NCBI GenBank assembly: GCA_002455335.1
Contig: DKKP01000331.1
Location: 1 to 6,756, forward strand
Origin: Anaerolineales bacterium UBA6663
Lineage (GTDB): Bacteria; Chloroflexota; Anaerolineae; Anaerolineales; UBA6663
Direction: 5' to 3'
Length of the DNA stretch: 6,756 bases
In this document: positions 4,506-6,756 of the stretch, one piece after another
Layout of the letters: each line of letters opens with the position of its first letter
How positions within the stretch are numbered: position 1 is the first letter of the stretch
Made by a program: the position numbers and the translations under genes
The notes under the pieces: generated by a model
Told to the model about the DNA's origin: nothing
The model's input: only the letters and a program-made list of their open reading frames with translations
The model's database searches: none

Positions 4506-6335
4506 ATGGCATTGAGTGAAGTCGCTGATCCGCAGCAGACCGAACGCGATCCGGTGGTCAACAATTTCTCGATCATGGTGGCCACCAAGAACGGCTCGGG
4601 CAGCCAAACCGCCAATACAGCGCTGCTGCGGGCGCTGTTCAAGATGGGCATCCCGGTCACCGGCAAGAACCTCTTTCCGTCGAACATCCAGGGCCTGCCA
4701 ACGTGGTACACGATCCGTCTGAGTGCCGATGGTTTCGCAGCCCGTCGGCCGCGCTCGGAGATCGTGGTTGCCATGAACCCGGCCACGGCGATCGAGGACT
4801 ATGCAGGCGTCGAGCCGGGTGGGGCGTTCTTGTACGCCGACGACATCAAGCTGCAGCTTGATCGCACGGACGTCGCGCATTACCCGATCCCGGCCAAGGC
4901 GATCTCGTTGAAACACGAGAAGGACCCCAAGCTGCGCGGCTATGTGGCCAACATGGTTTACGTCGGCGCGCTGGCTCATTTGCTCGGGATGCAACTCGAG
5001 GAGCTTGAGGCCGCGCTGCTGTATCACTTCAAGGGCAAGCGCAAGCCCGTCGATCTGAATATGGCCGTGATCCGGGCAGCGGCCGAATACGGCGCGGCCA
5101 ATTACCGCAAACACGACCCGTTCAAGGTCGAGCGGATGGACAAGACCGACGGCATGATCATGATCGACGGCAACACGGCCGCCGGGCTTGGCGCGATCTA
5201 CGGCGGGTTCACGTTCTGCGCCTGGTATCCGATCACGCCTGCGACAAGCATGCCCGAGGCGATGATGGCTTTCTCGCCGGGGCTGCGCACAGAGGCCGAT
5301 GGCAAGCGCACCTATGCCATCGTTCAGGCGGAGGACGAGTTGGCCGCGCTCGGCATGGTGATCGGCGCGGGCTGGGCCGGAGCCCGCTCGGTGACCTCGA
5401 CCTCGGGCCCGGGGATCTCGCTGATGGCCGAGTTCGCGGGCTATGGCTATTTTGCCGAGATCCCGGCCGTGATCTGGGACGTACAACGCATGGGCCCATC
5501 GACCGGCCTGCCGACACGTGTGTCGCAGGGCGATATCCTCAAGACCTATTTCCTTGGCCATGGCGACAGCACGCACATCTGCCTGATCCCGTGCGATCCC
5601 TACGAATGCTTCGAGTTCGGCTGGAAGTCTTTCGACATCGCCGAGCGCTTCCAGACCCCGGTCTTCGTGCTCAGCGACCTCGACATCGGCATGAACCAGT
5701 GGATGTCGAAGCCCTTCGACTATCCGGATCGGCCGCAGGATCGCGGCAAGGTGCTCACCGCCGAAGACCTCGAGCGGCTTGGGGGCTTCGCGCGCTACAA
5801 AGATGTCGACGGTGACGGAATCCCCTATCGAACGCTCCCGGGGACGCCGCACCCGCTGGCCGGGTACTTCACGCGTGGCACAGGCCACACCGACAAGGCG
5901 ACGCTCTCGGAACGTCCGGCCGATTGGACGGGCAACCTTGACCGGATCACGGCCAAGTTCGAGACGGCGCGCGCCGAGCTACCGCAACCGATCGTCAACA
6001 AGGTCGAGGGCGCCGAGGTAGCGATCATCGCCTACGGCTCGGCCAACCCGCCGGTCGAGGAGGCGTTGGCGCGGCTCGAGCAGGCGGGGATCAAGGCCTC
6101 GTACCTGCGCGTCCGCGCGCTGCCGTTGGCCGAGGGCATCAAGGACTTCGTCGCAGCGCACAAACGCGTCTATGTCGTCGAGCTCAACGATGACGCGCAG
6201 ATGCTGCAATTGCTGCGTCTGCATCTGACCGGCGTTGAGGGCGACAAGCTTATCGCCGCCAACCTGTGCGATGGTCTACCGTTGACCGCGCGCTGGATCA
6301 CCGAGACCATTCTCTCCAAGGAGGCGAGCCAATGA
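4506..6335 (+). CDS. korA: 2-oxoacid:ferredoxin oxidoreductase, fused gamma-alpha subunit
   Basis: This 609-aa protein, with KorB, oxidises a 2-oxoacid (2-oxoglutarate is most likely, pyruvate possible) with CoA to acyl-CoA, CO2 and reduced ferredoxin. Residues about 18-205 are the gamma domain (SIMVATKNGSGSQTAN, then GKNLFPSNIQGLPTWY). Residues about 215-609 are the alpha part: DGNTAAGLGAIYGG (221-234), YPITPATS (241-248), EDELAALGMVIGAGWAGARS (276-295), TSTSGPG (297-303) and DVQRMGPSTGLPT (325-337). The linker DVDGDGIPYRTLPGTPHP (433-450) and the C-terminal transketolase-like domain (VAIIAYGS, about 505 on) follow. YPITP and GPSTGLPT are hallmark motifs. The gamma-alpha fusion with a separate short beta subunit, and no ferredoxin domain, resembles the KorAB type known from Mycobacterium and halophilic archaea. 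AGGAG lies 7 nt before the start. The stop overlaps korB (ATGA). Confidence 0.9.
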   Translation: MALSEVADPQQTERDPVVNNFSIMVATKNGSGSQTANTALLRALFKMGIPVTGKNLFPSNIQGLPTWYTIRLSADGFAARRPRSEIVVAMNPATAIEDYAGVEPGGAFLYADDIKLQLDRTDVAHYPIPAKAISLKHEKDPKLRGYVANMVYVGALAHLLGMQLEELEAALLYHFKGKRKPVDLNMAVIRAAAEYGAANYRKHDPFKVERMDKTDGMIMIDGNTAAGLGAIYGGFTFCAWYPITPATSMPEAMMAFSPGLRTEADGKRTYAIVQAEDELAALGMVIGAGWAGARSVTSTSGPGISLMAEFAGYGYFAEIPAVIWDVQRMGPSTGLPTRVSQGDILKTYFLGHGDSTHICLIPCDPYECFEFGWKSFDIAERFQTPVFVLSDLDIGMNQWMSKPFDYPDRPQDRGKVLTAEDLERLGGFARYKDVDGDGIPYRTLPGTPHPLAGYFTRGTGHTDKATLSERPADWTGNLDRITAKFETARAELPQPIVNKVEGAEVAIIAYGSANPPVEEALARLEQAGIKASYLRVRALPLAEGIKDFVAAHKRVYVVELNDDAQMLQLLRLHLTGVEGDKLIAANLCDGLPLTARWITETILSKEASQ

Positions 6336-6756
6336 CAACCGCTGCCCCTGCCGCCAAAAACGTCAACATCCTCGGCCTGGCCCGGACCGAATACAAGGGC
6401 GCACCAAGCACGCTGTGCGCCGGGTGCGGTCACAACTCGATCGCCGACAAGATCATCGACGCCACGTATGAGCTCGGGCTCAAACAGCACGAGGTCATTA
6501 AGCTCTCGGGCATCGGCTGCTCATCGAAGAGCCCGGCGTACTTCCTCGGGCGTTCGCACGGCATCAATACCTTGCACGGCCGCATGCCCTCTGTAGCGAC
6601 CGGCGCGCTGACGGCCAATCACCAGTTGCTCGGCATCGGCGTCTCGGGCGACGGCGACACCGGCTCGATCGGCTTTGGCCAGTTCAAGCACATGGTGCGC
6701 CGCAACGTGCGCATGGTGTACGTGGTCGAGAATAACGGCGTCTACGGGCTGACCAA
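6332..6756 (+). CDS. korB: 2-oxoacid:ferredoxin oxidoreductase, beta subunit (runs off the right edge)
   Basis: The first 141 codons are present. This subunit binds thiamine diphosphate and a 4Fe-4S cluster and forms the catalytic complex with KorA. Visible motifs are LCAGCGHNSIAD with the cluster cysteines C29 and C32, LSGIGCSSKSP with C63, and HGRMPSVATGA (82-92). The TPP/Mg motif starts with GDGDTGSIGFGQ (106-117) and ends with the NN of VENNGVYGLT (132-141). The YGLT sequence favours the 2-oxoglutarate-type KorB over classical pyruvate:ferredoxin oxidoreductase, but this is family knowledge rather than proof. The fourth cluster cysteine lies beyond the edge. The start ATG overlaps the korA stop (ATGA). 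A strong AAGGAGG (6318-6324) sits 7 nt upstream inside korA, so the subunits are translationally coupled. Confidence 0.9.
   Translation, partial: MTTAAPAAKNVNILGLARTEYKGAPSTLCAGCGHNSIADKIIDATYELGLKQHEVIKLSGIGCSSKSPAYFLGRSHGINTLHGRMPSVATGALTANHQLLGIGVSGDGDTGSIGFGQFKHMVRRNVRMVYVVENNGVYGLT

Noticed and set aside
4368..5888. A 506-aa open frame on the minus strand, antisense to korA
   Set aside because: It is the codon-position shadow of a GC-rich, well-conserved gene. Its translation is His/Arg-rich with no recognisable domain, and korA on the other strand carries every family motif.

Overview
The window is GC-rich, gene-dense bacterial chromosome. All the recognisable genes are metabolic or housekeeping. 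No transposase, integrase, phage gene, CRISPR array, tRNA or rRNA is visible. The gene set is an F420-dependent reductase, a two-subunit 2-oxoacid:ferredoxin oxidoreductase, a PSP1/RicT-like protein, a leaderless BtuF-like protein and a tiny lipoprotein with Tyr-Pro repeats. This combination makes me lean to the phylum Chloroflexota (an Anaerolineae/Caldilineae-like lineage). That is an inference from family knowledge, not a marker-gene result.

Layout. On the minus strand, the left edge holds the first 53 codons of a class II fructose-bisphosphate aldolase (1-161). An F420:NADPH oxidoreductase (276-929) lies upstream of it in transcription. The gap between them contains a striking long palindrome (198-269) whose arms are built from 7-nt tandem units. 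A divergent promoter region (930-1146) separates this block from a plus-strand cluster: PSP1/RicT-like (1147-2112), BtuF-like metal/cobalamin receptor (2141-3031) and small acidic lipoprotein (3090-3356). A hairpin at 3368-3398 probably ends this cluster. A stand-alone small cytochrome b5-like heme protein follows (3414-3686), with a strong hairpin embedded in its own 3' coding end. The right third is a regulator-enzyme cassette: a FadR/FCD-type GntR regulator (3751-4452), a fused gamma-alpha subunit of 2-oxoacid:ferredoxin oxidoreductase (4506-6335) and the beta subunit (6332 to beyond the edge). The two subunit genes overlap by ATGA. A perfect inverted repeat just upstream of the korA ribosome binding site is a candidate operator for the regulator.

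How the genes fit together. KorAB would oxidise a 2-oxoacid (2-oxoglutarate or pyruvate) to acyl-CoA and reduce ferredoxin, under control of the adjacent acid-sensing-type regulator. The F420 oxidoreductase couples NADP(H) and F420(H2) pools, and the aldolase belongs to central glycolysis/gluconeogenesis. The PSP1, BtuF-like and lipoprotein genes look co-transcribed, but no common pathway can be read from sequence.

I did not find a convincing previously undescribed multi-gene system. The most distinctive items are the heptad-built palindrome, the repeat-bearing lipoprotein, the terminator-like hairpin inside the cytochrome b5-like gene and the candidate korA operator.
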